Source of the DNA: Entonaema liquescens
Lineage: Eukaryota; Ascomycota; Sordariomycetes; Xylariales; Xylariaceae
Direction: 5' to 3'
Assembly: GCA_902805475.1 (NCBI GenBank)
Contig: CADCSX010000008.1
Span: forward strand, 2,430,444-2,494,443
Length of the DNA: 64,000 nt
In this document: positions 12,083-23,570 of the stretch, piece after piece
Numbering within the stretch: position 1 is the stretch's first letter
Layout of the letters: each line of letters starts with the position of its first letter
Program-made: the position numbers and the translations under genes
Notes under the pieces: generated by a model
The model's input: only the letters and a program-made list of their open reading frames with translations
What the model was told of the DNA's origin: nothing
The model's database searches: none

Positions 12083-14909
12083 CTATCGAGAGTCCTCTAG
12101 ACCCTCCTCGGTATCCTTCTCAACCTCAATTTCCTTCACATCATCTAGTTCCACCTCCTTTTCAGGGACTTCCTTCGTAGGAGTCATTGGTCGGCTAGGG
12201 GCCGGTGTCCCTGAACCATCGACCATCTTCGCAGAGCCGGGCTGGGTACCACCACTCATTCGTCTCACAAGAACAGGGTTAGGGCGATCTAAGTCTGCTT
12301 GAGAGAAGTCCTTAGAGCTCCACGAGGCGCGTTGCACCCTTGCCCCACGGGGTATGCTGCTGACTGAACGCCGCGAACTGACACTAGCAGTGCGGCTGGC
12401 CCTCCCCACAGGCCCATGTGCCACACGAACTGGATTTATGTCGGCTAGATAGTCATCATCCTCATCTTCGATTTTAGGAGCTCGCCGGACAGACTTGACG
12501 GTGAAGTACGGCTCCGGTAGTAGTTTTGGGAACTTCTCAGTAGAGCCAGACTTTGATTCCGCTTTGGACTTGGGCTTCGGTGGAGGAGGCTGGTCAGTTG
12601 CCCTTTGCTCGATGTGTTCGAAGTAACGAATCCGAATCCCCTCAAGGCTCTGTGAAGTGAAATATTCGCGATTTCGGGACAGGGACATCCATGAGGATAT
12701 GCCGCCGAGGATTATTAGAACCATGACCGCTATTGTAAGTAGGGCCTGGATTACGATAATGACGACCCCGATCACTGTAACCACGATGCGATTGAGATTG
12801 AAATCGGGGAGAAAAGCAATCGAGAGGCCCGTGGTTATCACTCGAGTGAGCGCTAGGAGCCAAACCGCCAGAGCAGTGTTACGCTGCCCTTCGTAAGGGT
12901 TAAGTGCCGGGATGACAACAAGAGCGAGAATATCGACGATAAACAGCCCGAAAACCTGAGCGAAGGGGTTGCCTGTACCACCACCGAGGAAACAACCGCG
13001 GATGAACTGATAGAGTAACCAAAAGGCGAAAAACCACCACCTCGAGAGTCTATATCGTGCGGACAGCCAACCGAACCGTTTCACGTACAGCTCGTCCTGG
13101 TGCACATTTCTCCGGCTGGGATCGCTATCAACGAAATGCAAGCGAACAAAAGGTAAGGAGCCAGCTGGCTTTTCTCCTAGTTCTTCCTCTTTTAACTGAC
13201 TAAGGCGCAGCGGTACCAGACAAGGAAGATATCCAAACATCTTTCCACGTCGTAGTAAGATGCGATCGGGATCTATAGAAAATGTGCTAGAACGCAGTCG
13301 AAAGTGCAGCGCATATAGGACCAAAGCACCCACACCAACCAGCAGGATAACGAAGACAATTGCAGCTATCGCAGTAGGCCCGGCCGAACCGTGGATGGTA
13401 AACTGGAACATGGCCAGTGTGGTGATGGAAAAGAACGCAATGAATAGCGTTCGTAAAATAGCAAGGGTTAAGTAACCTGTCCAATGGGATCGAAAATACT
13501 CCAGGCGATCTTGTTTAATCCATCTTAACTTCACCAAACCCTCCAGGGAATATTTAAAAGCTACCAGTAGAACAACCACAAGCCCAAGGACGACGAGCAG
13601 CCATATTAGTCCGACCATAAACGCGTTCGGAGCGGGGATGCTCAACTCAGATAGCTCACCCGCAAACCCAGGCCAACTTCCGGGCAATGGCATTCCCGGA
13701 TGGACGGGATTTCCATTCCAATTATAGTCGTAGGGATCGTTCGGATCGTAAGGCTGCCTCTTTGCTAGAGCCTTCACGGTATTCTTCAAAAATCCCGGAC
13801 CTCTCTTAGATAGTTCGATAGCTATGTATGCCACAAGCGAACGGCCATAAATCTGTTGAGTAAGGCCTCCTTGGTTGTTTATGACCGTGGTCCCAGCACC
13901 TCCGACCTGACTTGCATTCCCGCTTACACCGGCAAAGGGGTTAATCGAATTTACTATCTCAGCACTGGGTACTAAACCGGCAGCCCACGCGAAGTTGCTC
14001 CACCACGCCGGAAGTACGCTGGGCCAAGGTAACGACAACGCGCCGGAATAGAATATGGACTGGAAAGTTTCGAATATAACGAGGACGGATAGAGAGTGCG
14101 CGTAATGACTCCTCATATGGGGTATGCTGACACCGTAAGCTGCAGTCGCAAACGAAGCTACTATAGCCACCAGGGTAAAAACACCCAGGACAGTACTGAT
14201 AGATTCCGGTTGCGAAAACGTATTCCCGTTCTTCATCACGGCTTGGAAACATCCGATCTCGGTTTGGCTAGAGTTCGCAAATACTTGTATCCTCGCAAAT
14301 CCTTCGAGATCGGGAACCTCGTAGGCGATTTGCGGAATCCCGGAAACCTGTAGTGGACCGACTGGCAGTAAGGCAAATGCCTCGATAGGTTGGTCGGCCT
14401 CCATGGGACACATGCTGATTATAACTATAAGCATTGGGGGAGCATAGAGATTGGTTTCTTATACATACCTGTATATATTCACATTGCATGGATTCACTAC
14501 CATTGCGAATCTACTTTCGCCGTAAGCTTCCACGGATATATACACTAGATAAACAGTCAGTAGAGAGTCCTCGCACCGGGTGAGTTTTCCTACGCATAAC
14601 AGCTTCATTGCGTATATTGGTGGTTCCGTCCAGGTGGAAGAGAACGGTGGAATTATCGTAATAGAAGGCGGCGTCGAACTTGGTGACATTCAGCAAGCTC
14701 TGCCCACCAAGGCAATCGCCGAAGTCACCCGTATATAAGGCGGGTCTCCTATCGAGCGCCAGACTCGCTGTAACACCATCGAGGCTCGTGCCAGTAATAT
14801 ACTGAGTTTTATTGGCCCATGTCGTCGGTAGTAAAACTAGTTCACTGAGGATGACAAGCATAAACGTATCGAGCAGGCGATGAACTAGCATCTTGGTGAT
14901 GGAGGGCAC
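12083..14909 (-). CDS. TRP-like / flavin-carrier-family multispanning membrane protein
   Basis: Three exons, 14909-14594, 14544-14469 and 14414-12083, with introns of 49 and 54 bases, give 907 residues. An N-terminal hydrophobic signal (residues ~7-31) precedes a lumenal ML-like domain (to about residue 190, with paired Cys and NSS/NMT-like glycosylation sites). About nine hydrophobic segments follow between residues ~205 and ~680, including VLGVFTLVAIVASFATAAYG and IVVTVIGVVIIVIQALLTIA. The last ~210 residues form a polar, Ser/Pro/Glu-rich cytoplasmic tail. The layout is that of the fungal TRP family (Pfam TRP_N plus TRP), which includes yeast Flc1-3 and fission-yeast Pkd2, proteins linked to FAD transport, calcium and cell-wall integrity. 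The second exon restores the AYGESRFAMVVNPC block, which supports the splicing. Which of these roles applies here is not determinable from sequence. Confidence 0.85.
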
Positions 14910-16783
14910 CTCAGAAGGGCCATCAACAAGTTGGTAAAAACTGGCCCTCGAGAGTAGGACGAAATGCGAAAATCATGAGTAGAGCTTTTGCCTTCTTTGG
15001 AAACTTAGGTGGTATCGTAAGAGTGCTGCCCTTGAGATTCCAAGCGATAAGTTATCCGTACCAATAATACCAGGGCACTATACTGTGTAGACTGTGGAAA
15101 CAGTCGTGACACGGCGCAAAGGTTGAAAAGGGGAGTAGGTATTGGACGAGGCGGTGGTAATGTGAGGATCTCTAGTTGTTAGATAGATTTATGGAAGAAG
15201 CGATTATGTGATATGCGAGTTGATATGAGATTGATAACGATACCTACTTACCTACTTACCTACCTATATATTTGCTCCAAGTAGGTAGGTAGGTATCAAG
15301 GTGCATTAGGTACATTGAAGTACATTGGGGTACATGCGGGTTAGGTTAGTTCCACCACGTAGGTACAATTTAGTTCCCAATTATATGTAACCCCCTGTGC
15401 CTGCTTTTTCTCTGGGTTATCTGGGCTGATGTGAACGTGTTGCCCATACCTTGGGCCTTCCCCGTCACCTCAACTTCCGTGCTCCGTATCGCGAGTTCCA
15501 TTGGGTTTCTACATAGTGGAGAAAGATACTGCCGCCCAAGCCGTAAGCGACTATCCTAGTACTTGGCCGCTCGCAATGCTCTCCTATTGGTAGGGCTGTC
15601 CCGTAACAGGAAGTCAGATCCCCAGCCCATGTTTGTTAGACAAGTAGCCACTGCGGCCCGTTGTGGATGGCGTCAACTCAATACTTTATTTTTTGGTCTT
15701 TTCTTTTATCTTTTTATCTTTTCCATCTTCTCCTATCAGGCTACCTAGCTTTAATGTATTAGACTAACTTCAAAAAAATTATCTGGGCACATCTAAATTC
15801 GACGAATCAGCGCCGTGTCACACAGCTGAAGTTGCTTCCGGAGGCGATCATTCGCTCCATGTCGGAAATTCTTGAAGACATACATGCTTACACCTCTCTT
15901 ATATGCTAACTATATAATATCCCATTCCCGATAAGTACCAGGTAGTGGTGGAAGAATACCTAAGCAGTGTTTGCTTCACCTTGCCGTCGTACTCCCCTGT
16001 ACCACCACACATCTTAGTTTTATAGGATGGTTCAGTTTTGTCGTAAAGAATCGGACAAACACAAATATAGTATATGGTAACTATAATCACATCTGGCAAA
16101 TGGTTTAATTGCAAAGTATGGAAGGAACCTCAACACCAACAGAACGGCGGGAATGCTTTATATATATGAGCGCCTAAAAGCTTAAATTTGATAGATCAAT
16201 CAATTAATCAATCAATGTATAACTGACGTTGGAGAACACGAAAGACATCCCCCCCAGCCAACCCTACCGCTAAAGGAGCGAGCAAAGTTACCGTGGGATC
16301 CAGCTATTAGATTGTTCGGTTCAAAATGCACTTTAACCATGTTTCGGCTTAACAGGTCCTCTCTCCATACTGAATTGTGTATTGACTATATCTTTCCCAA
16401 CCCTTCAACTGCTGATTGCAGAGTGGAGCGAGAAAGAATTCTTTCCGAAGTGAAAGACTGCGTGAACGCCGAATAGATGCAAATGAGAATGTATAGCTGC
16501 ATGACAAAATTTGAGGGCGCGAGCACGGGGCCTCGATTAGATTAAACCCCATGAACCCAGCACATAGAGGCGATTCCGTTCTGGCCGCCCGATACCAGCC
16601 CACCTAATTGGCCAAGTGAATATGTCATCAGCTCATTGGTATACTGTAATGCGAATATGAGAAGGCCAGAAGAACGTTTAGTTTCGAATGGTATCAGTAA
16701 TTCTTTTTTTTAGGTCGTGACAGTCGTGAAGTAGAACAAATCCAATATTCAATACGCCCAAAGGTAAAATCATAATTGACCGA
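14910..16783. other. Intergenic region, no supported gene
   Basis: This 1.9-kb region lies between the start of the TRP-like gene and the 3' end of the next minus-strand gene. It contains a CTAC/GTAG inverted microsatellite (15241-15294) and AT-rich patches around 15700-16230. Short frames at 15563, 15899 and 16349 show no protein-family signal. The first 300-400 bases should include the promoter of the TRP-like gene. Confidence 0.6.
15241..15294. repeat. CTAC/GTAG inverted microsatellite
   Basis: Repeated TACCTACT/TACCTACC words at 15241-15265 are followed, 15 bases later, by GTAGGTAGGTAGGTA at about 15280-15294. The two arms are complementary and could fold into a hairpin. It sits upstream of the TRP-like gene. 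Confidence 0.6.
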
Positions 16784-19478
16784 TCACGCGTAATTTTCCT
16801 CGTCATCCTCTTCAATGGGAGCAGGAGTCCTCCGTTCGTTTCTCCGCTTGGGACGCCTGTGCCTCGAGCTTGAGATGTTACTCGCCGAATCCTCGGGAGC
16901 CAAGTCGAAATCGTCGCCTCCCCAATCACTCTCGCTCATACCGTCATCATCTCCTACAGCCCATGGTGGTCTCTCTGAGCCTTGCGAATTGCCAGACAAT
17001 TGTGGCAAGACATCAATCCTTCCGGCACGACGGTGCTGCTGGCTTAATAATAGACCATTATTGCGCTGGCGGAGAGCATTCCGTACTACTTCGGCGCGTT
17101 GGTGGAGCTTCTCGAACGCATCTTCGAGGGCTTCCATACCCTGGTAGATATCTCGTTCTACTTCAGCTAGGACAGCCATTTCAACCTCTTCGTCATAGGA
17201 TACAGGCTGCCGGCTATGACCGGGCGCAGTAGATGATGATAGCGAAACAAAAGAAGCGGGCGTTGCGCCACGGGAATACACGCCAGAGAATGGTGTAGTG
17301 CTACGAGACCCGCCGAACCCCGACGAATGGCGCATACCAGACCCTCGTGGTGGGGGGATGAAAATCCATTCGCAGGTGTACCACCTCGAGACAGTGGATT
17401 ATCGGCAGTGGGTGTTATGGCATCATCGGCATCGGCGCCAGACCAAAGAAAGCCGTCAAAGCGGCCAGATATGAGGATCTCCCACTCTTGGGGACTAATG
17501 TCGGTGATAGTTGCAAGAAGATCGTGATGAAAAGGGTGCTTGACGAGAAACACGGCCGTTTCTGCATCACGAGGTGCTTGAGGTAGACGGTAGATACGTT
17601 GAAGCGCCAGGCCTGTCTTGACCATGAAATCCGTTCTTGGCTTACGCATTGGGGTGGGTGCCCTTAGAGAAGGCTGTAATTCTCGAGCACCGGAAATTAA
17701 CGCATTGAAGTACGGTTGCTCATGCTGGTCGAGGTTGGTCAAGATGGCAAAGGTCAACGTCTCGTCATCGATCTCTGAGGGTGCTGGTGCTGGTGCCTCA
17801 GCGCAGTTGCTCATCCATCGATCGACTACAGATCTAACCTTCTTGGACTGTCGTAGATAGTGGTCCCTAAACTCTTCTGCGATATCCGGGTCCAGTTTGA
17901 TCGGCGAAGCCGGTCTGGGAGGCATATCTTGCGCCGTCTCAATTGCGTTTGCAGAGAGAGAGGGAAGATCAAATGGGGGCCACGGTGGCATTTCGACCCT
18001 GCCCCTACTCGTTCTAGGACCTCGCCCCATCCCAACCCTCGATGATCTTCTGGTGACTTTTCACACATGATACAATTGCAGCCCTCAGCAGGAAGATCTC
18101 TAGAGAACACGTCTTCCAATCGGTCGAGTAGCCGACGTGCCACTGACTTATGCCCTGTTGCTACTGCAACCGAGCCTTGCTTTTGAATGACCGATTGATA
18201 TTGATCAAGGAGATTGAAGAAAGGTGCGAATAGAGTGTCTGCACCTGCAAGAGGAGGGTTCGATGGCCGTGTTCCATTCTGCCGTGGTATCACGGAAAGG
18301 AAATGTTTGGGTAATGGGTGAGGTAGACCGCCATTCTGAAGTAGATAGTCAATCCTGGGGACTTCCTGAATATTCAACGGCGGAGGCGGAGGCGGCGGTG
18401 GGGGAGGAGGGTCAAAATCAGACGCTGGTGTTGCTGAAGGTGTAGGACGTTCTTGTCTTTCACGCCTAGAGTGAAAGCTAGGCTTTGCATCCGGGAAGGC
18501 TTGCGGCGGCGGAAATTGCGGCGTAGCTGTGGGTGTTTTCGGCGACGAGTCTTGTATGGAGTCTGGAGAATCTTCGGCTTCGATTGGGCTGGGAACCCTA
18601 CGGGATCTCGACGAAGCCGTCCGATGGGGAGCAACGGGAGTAGCTGTTGAAGAAGCCCCTACGGTTTTATTATCGCTCAGTTGTGAAGCCTCCTCGTTAT
18701 TTGCTCGTACACCAAATGGCGGAGGCGGTGGAGGAGGAGGAGGAGGAGGAGGTGGATAGGATGGAGTTGGAGGAGATTTGATAGTGGAAGCGTAACTTGA
18801 AGCTTTCGATTTGGTGGACAATTTTGATTTCTCATCGTGCTTCGAGCTAGATCGCGATAAGCCAGAAGTCCTCGATCTAGGTCGGTCCGAACCAGATTCC
18901 ATTTCCTCCCTTAACTTGGAAGTAGGTGTCTTGCTTCGTCTTTTCTTTTCTTCAGATAAATCCGTCTCGGGAGGACTAGGCGGTCGACTATCCTTCTGGG
19001 TATTCTTCCTACTCAAACCACCGGTCGATTTAGATCTGCCTATGTTACCGGAACCAAGATCTGTAGTATCTGGGGTAAGGGGATCATCGTGGGCGGATGC
19101 CCCTATATCTTCGCGGCTCAGTACAGCTTCCTTGCTGTGAGCCTTGCTGAAGCTAGGGTACGGCAAGCTAACCCGGCTGCTAGAAAGGGTTGTCCTAGAA
19201 AGTTCAGGTACTAGGTCACTCATTGAAGATGTCCTCCTATCACGGTCCCTCTCTTTTTCTTCCTTGGTTCGGTGTCGTCGATGCGAGGAGGTGTGCGAAT
19301 CCCCATCAGTACTTTTATGTTTAGAACGGTGTGATCTATGATGGTGGTGACCATCCCTGTCACCTCTAACGCGTTCCTTATCCTTTTCCCTATCACGATC
19401 CCGTTCGCTCTTTCTACGCCGGGGATCTCTTGAGCGGGTATCGCTGGTTGCGTCGGCATCAGGGTCTCTGGAGCCCAT
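16784..19478 (-). CDS. Conserved fungal Pro-rich protein of unknown function (two apparent 1-base gaps)
   Basis: The start at 19478 (MGSRDPDAD) is preferred over an in-frame Met 11 codons upstream (19511), whose leader looks untranslated. The reconstructed product is 898 residues. Residues 1-75 are Arg/Asp/Lys/His-rich and look nuclear. Two poly-Pro runs lie near residues 245-260 and 365-375. The conserved core then runs from about residue 385 and contains IDYLLQNGGLPHPLPKHFL, CNCIMCEKSPEDHRGLGWGE, PWPPFDLPSL, PTPMRKPRTDFMVKTGLALQ and ISGRFDGFLWSG. A YDEEVEMAVLAEVERDIYQG helix follows, and the acidic C-terminus ends in DDEENYA. Single bases appear to be missing in the G/C runs at 18002-18005 and 17352-17357; adding them gives 899 codons. 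I recognise it as a fungal-specific conserved protein but cannot assign a function; the Pro-rich tracts suggest a scaffold or adaptor. Confidence 0.72.
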
Positions 19479-20356
19479 TGTGGCGGACCATACGAGCCCG
19501 ACCGGGCCCAACCGCTAATTCGATTTAACGAGTGAGGGTCGTCGAAGTTATTCGAAGGATGCAGAGGGTCCTCGATTGGAGAGGGTGCAAAGCAAGGACG
19601 AATGAATTCAATGCTTCAGTGGCCTTGATTAGGTATCTTGAATTTATGCAATGCGTTCGTTGGCAAGAATTGTAGAAACATGACATGTAGAAGGCAAGAA
19701 AAAGTGGTGAAAGCAGCACAAGGCACTTGCATGATCCAATGTTCCCAAAAAGATGTGCAAGGGAAGGTGACGGCGGCTATTGGAGTCTTCCCACACGCTA
19801 CGCAGCTGCCTCTGATTCGACGAGAAACATGCACATATCGAGAATGGAGCTCTACCACATACAAATCCGGCATGGATGTACCCGTACCTATCGCTTAAGG
19901 TGGGGTCGGTATATCCCACAGACCTCGACTTTCTAATAATTTGTTTGATGCATATCTATATATAGAGAGATCTGGCATACAATGGTACATGTACACAGTA
20001 CAGCGTACAGCATAAACTGGAAGTTTGATCAAAGTCGAGGCCGAAGGCGGTCAACGTGCTAATAATCAACGCACCAATTACTTCATAGAAATTTCTATTT
20101 ATTTCCTTTACTTCTAAAGAACTCTCTGGACTCGAGCCGTGATAGTCCGAGTGTCGTGTACACTCCTATAATGTAAACTTCTATGTATAGCTATATACCT
20201 AGGTATGTTCAGATCCCATAGGTAAGCATTCGTAATGTATGGACCTGATACGCTAATTGTAGATCTACCCGGATCTTCCTTTCTTTTTCATAACTGTCCA
20301 TACCACATCGTAAAATCTTATAGGAACCTAGAGAAATCCATATCGACCCATCTCGT
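19479..20356. other. Intergenic region, no supported gene
   Basis: About 0.9 kb between the start of the Pro-rich protein gene and the stop of MET3, both on the minus strand. It should hold the promoter of the former and the 3' end of the latter. An exact TACCTAGGTA palindrome lies at 20196-20205. The overlapping small frames at 19525-19936 on both strands are not supported. Confidence 0.6.
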
Positions 20357-22432
20357 CTATAGGCGGTCTAGTAAACCACGGCTCTCCAGCATCAGGACGA
20401 TCTGATGTACGATGGATCGCACTGTCTGCTTCTCGCAGTCTACCACTAAATCAGGTTTAGAGGGCGCCTCATATGGGTCGTCAACTCCCGTGAAACCCTT
20501 GATTTCGCCAGCGCGAGCCTTGGCGTAGATGCCTCGCTTGTCCGTCTTCTCGCAGTACTCAAGAGGAGTGGCGACGTGGACTAGGTAAAAGTCACCGTAT
20601 TTCTCAACCGCCTCCTTAGCAGCTGCTCGGTCCTTGTCAAAAGGCGCAATAGGGGCAGCGATGACAGCGGCGCCCGATCTAGTCAGTTCGCCAGCGACGA
20701 ACGCGATGCGAGCGATATTGGTGCTGCGGTCCTCTCTGCTGAAACCCAGTTCAGACGACAGCTCATGCCGCACAGTCTCACCAAGTAGCATAGACACAGA
20801 CCGACCACCCTGTTGGTTAAGGGTAACCTGAAGAGCTCTCGCAATCTGGTCCTTGCCGCTGTTCGTGTAACCGGTCAAGAAGACCGTGAATCCCTGAGCA
20901 GCACGAGGGGGATGCGACTCGCGCAGTACCTTCACGACCTCGGGATATGAGAACCATTCGGGGATATCTCGGCCGCTCCTTAGTCTTGAGCGCAATTCCG
21001 TGCCGGAGATGTTTAGTGTGCGGGTATCCTTCGGGATCTGGTCGACGGGCGCATACTCGTCCTTGTCCGGCAAGTAAGTCATCATTTGGAATGGCACAAC
21101 CTCAATGCCAAGCTCGTCGCGGTATTTCTCGACTGCGTACTGAGCATCATAAGGCCCGTAGAAGTCGACACCCTGGCTGTTCTTTCCAGGACCAGCATGA
21201 TCACGCCCAACGATAAAATGGGTTGCTCCGTGATTTTTGCGGATGATGGCGTGCCAGATGGCTTCGCGGGGACCACCCATTCGCATAGCCAACGGGAGGA
21301 GACCCAAGACCGCCATGCCATTAGGGTATCTTGGCAAGAGGGCTTTGTAGACTCGTACTCGTGTGAAGTGGTCAATGTCTCCGGGCTTCGTCAAGCCGAC
21401 CACCGGATGGATGAGCACATTCGCGTGGTGCGAACGAGCAGCACGAACTGTCAACTCTCGGTGCGCTCGGTGCATGGGGTTTCTTGTCTGGAAAGCCACA
21501 ACGCGGCTCCAACCAAGCTTGTCGAAGTGTAATCGGAGCTCAGCTGGAGTATCTATCGCGAATATCACAATTAGCTTCAATATCACAATGGGTCAAAATT
21601 ACTACCGCTGTACTCACATCGCAGATCTACGAAGTCATAGTGCTGCAGGCGGTTAACGGCCTCTACTTTACCGCCCACGTAGAAATCGGCGGCTGTTCTG
21701 AAGAGATACTTGACAGCTGGATGCGCTTCGTCATCACTTCCGAAAACTTCCTTAGCTTCGAGAACCCTATTGTGCTCATATGTTAGTGGCGTTGATTGCG
21801 TAAGACTTGGCGAGTAAGAGGTCTGCATACTTGTCCGGCTTGTAGATATCATCCACGGTAAGGATGGCTAAGTTTCTGTCGTCACGAAGATCGCGTAGGG
21901 TCACTCGGACGCCTGGCTTTAGACCGACCTCCTTGATAGTTTCGTCAGACACATCTAGGGTGATGGGCATGCTAAACAGGACACCATCAGCCAGCCTATT
22001 GTCCTTCACGACACTGTACAAGGCAATCAGCGCTTAGTCTTAGTCACTCATGTAATCCAGAAGTCACATACCCGTTATAATCGGCCTCGTTCATGAAACC
22101 TAGAAGTAAATTTGTGTGAGCTTGACTTCATCCCGAGAGCACAAGTTCTCGTATGATAACCGTTACTCTGCCCAATGGGCATTCGTAGATATAGGGAATA
22201 AGGTGGTACTCGACAGAGTACGGAACACAGATATCAGAAATCAGACATGGTAGGCGGACACACCTTCAAGAGGCGAGAAGCCGCCATTGAGGATTAATTC
22301 GAGGTCGCAAAGCTGTCTCTCGGTCAGGGTAATAGCCGGAAGAGTTTCGGCTTCGGCCGCGAGCTCAGCTTGTCTAGGAAAGTCTCTGGCAATAAGGTCC
22401 TTGAGGACGCCACCATGGGGAGGGTTCGCCAT
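20357..22432 (-). CDS. MET3: ATP sulfurylase with C-terminal APS-kinase-like allosteric domain
   Basis: Catalyses the first step of sulfate assimilation, making adenosine 5'-phosphosulfate from ATP and sulfate in the cytosol. Five exons (22432-22264, 22099-22072, 22013-21831, 21766-21618, 21552-20357; introns 164, 58, 64 and 65 bases) give 574 residues, the normal fungal length. The start MANPPHGGVLKDL is typical. The catalytic motif QTRNPMHRAHREL, the MRMGGPREAIWHAIIRKN segment and VGRDHAGPGKNS are intact. The C-terminal ~170 residues resemble APS kinase, but its nucleotide loop reads GYTNSGKD, as in the inactive PAPS-sensing domain of filamentous-fungal ATP sulfurylases. Enzymes of this layout are hexameric and inhibited by PAPS. 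Exon 2 is only 28 bases. A TGACGT core at about 22832 could be a bZIP site, but it does not match the full sulfur-regulator consensus. Confidence 0.95.
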
Positions 22433-23570
22433 TGTCTCTAAACGCAACTGAGGCAAAGGGTAGATACCTAGATAGGGAAAGGGAGTAATGAGAAGAGAAA
22501 AGAAAACTAGAAATTGTTGACTCCGGTTCTTAATAAAAAGACCAGATGACGAGAACGGATAGGTAATCAATACCTGGTATGAAATATACAACTACTTCGC
22601 AACGTGCTACGATAGAAGATAATATGGGGAGCCAAGAACCGGCATAACAGTTCGTAGGTTACAAATAGAAAGAAAAAAAAAATACCCAGAGCTAATTCCG
22701 ATGCCGTCCACGCTACGTAATCGGTAGCAGACCTATGCAGTTCTGTGCAGGGTTAGAAACTTACGCAACGGCCCTATGAGATGGAGGCTAGAACATGGGT
22801 TAAAAAATAATCGAATAGCATTTAGCCTTGATGACGTGCTCAGGGACCAGCGAGAGCCGTAGCTTAGAATTGTAGCACCAGCGGTTCTCGTCCCTCACTG
22901 GACCGACGCGACCCTTTTTAAACAAATTGGGAAGTGAAGCAGACCGAAAACACGTCGGACGACGCGGCTCTCGGGACCCAGAAGCCCTGATGATGCCTTA
23001 ATTTGTGTAAATGAGAGCAAATGGCCTTATCTAATGTAGATCGCGGAACCCATATCCCAAATCTTGGGGTAAATTAAAGAATAGAAAAGAAACAGCAGCC
23101 TTTTGCGGCTCTTAGCTTCCTTCAGCTGCGAAGATCTACATTCTACATAGTTACCTACCTTAGGTACACTCACAGATTTTACTCAGCAGAAAGCGGAAGC
23201 GGAGGTACTTCAATAGATACCTACCCCTCTCTCCACAACGAACAGGGACCCGTCATGTGCACTAATAAGAGAAATATCATGTATCTGAGTACTTTTTATT
23301 TCAGGAATTAGGCTCTGCCAAATTGTTATTCAGGAAGCAATATGCCATGATAGAATTACCTACACCTCAATTTTGTTCATTAACCCGGATCCTGACCATC
23401 CTCCTTGCAAGTGTTCGTCGTGTTCTAAAAGCAGATAATATGTCTTCTCTGATACAAACTTGCAAGATCAAGCAAACTGTCACGATATGTCCGTCAGATA
23501 TTTGGACATAGCAGCACAAAAGAAACGTAAAGACGCAGCGACGGAAACGCGGTTGGACACCTTACGCCTT
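22433..23570. other. Intergenic region upstream of MET3, no supported gene
   Basis: This 1.1-kb gap lies between the MET3 start and the stop of the repeat-rich secreted protein, both on the minus strand. The MET3 promoter must lie here. A TGATGACGTGCTCA stretch near 22829-22842 contains a bZIP-type core. An A run at 22671-22682 and AT-rich sequence follow. The frame at 23323-23511 is not supported. Confidence 0.55.
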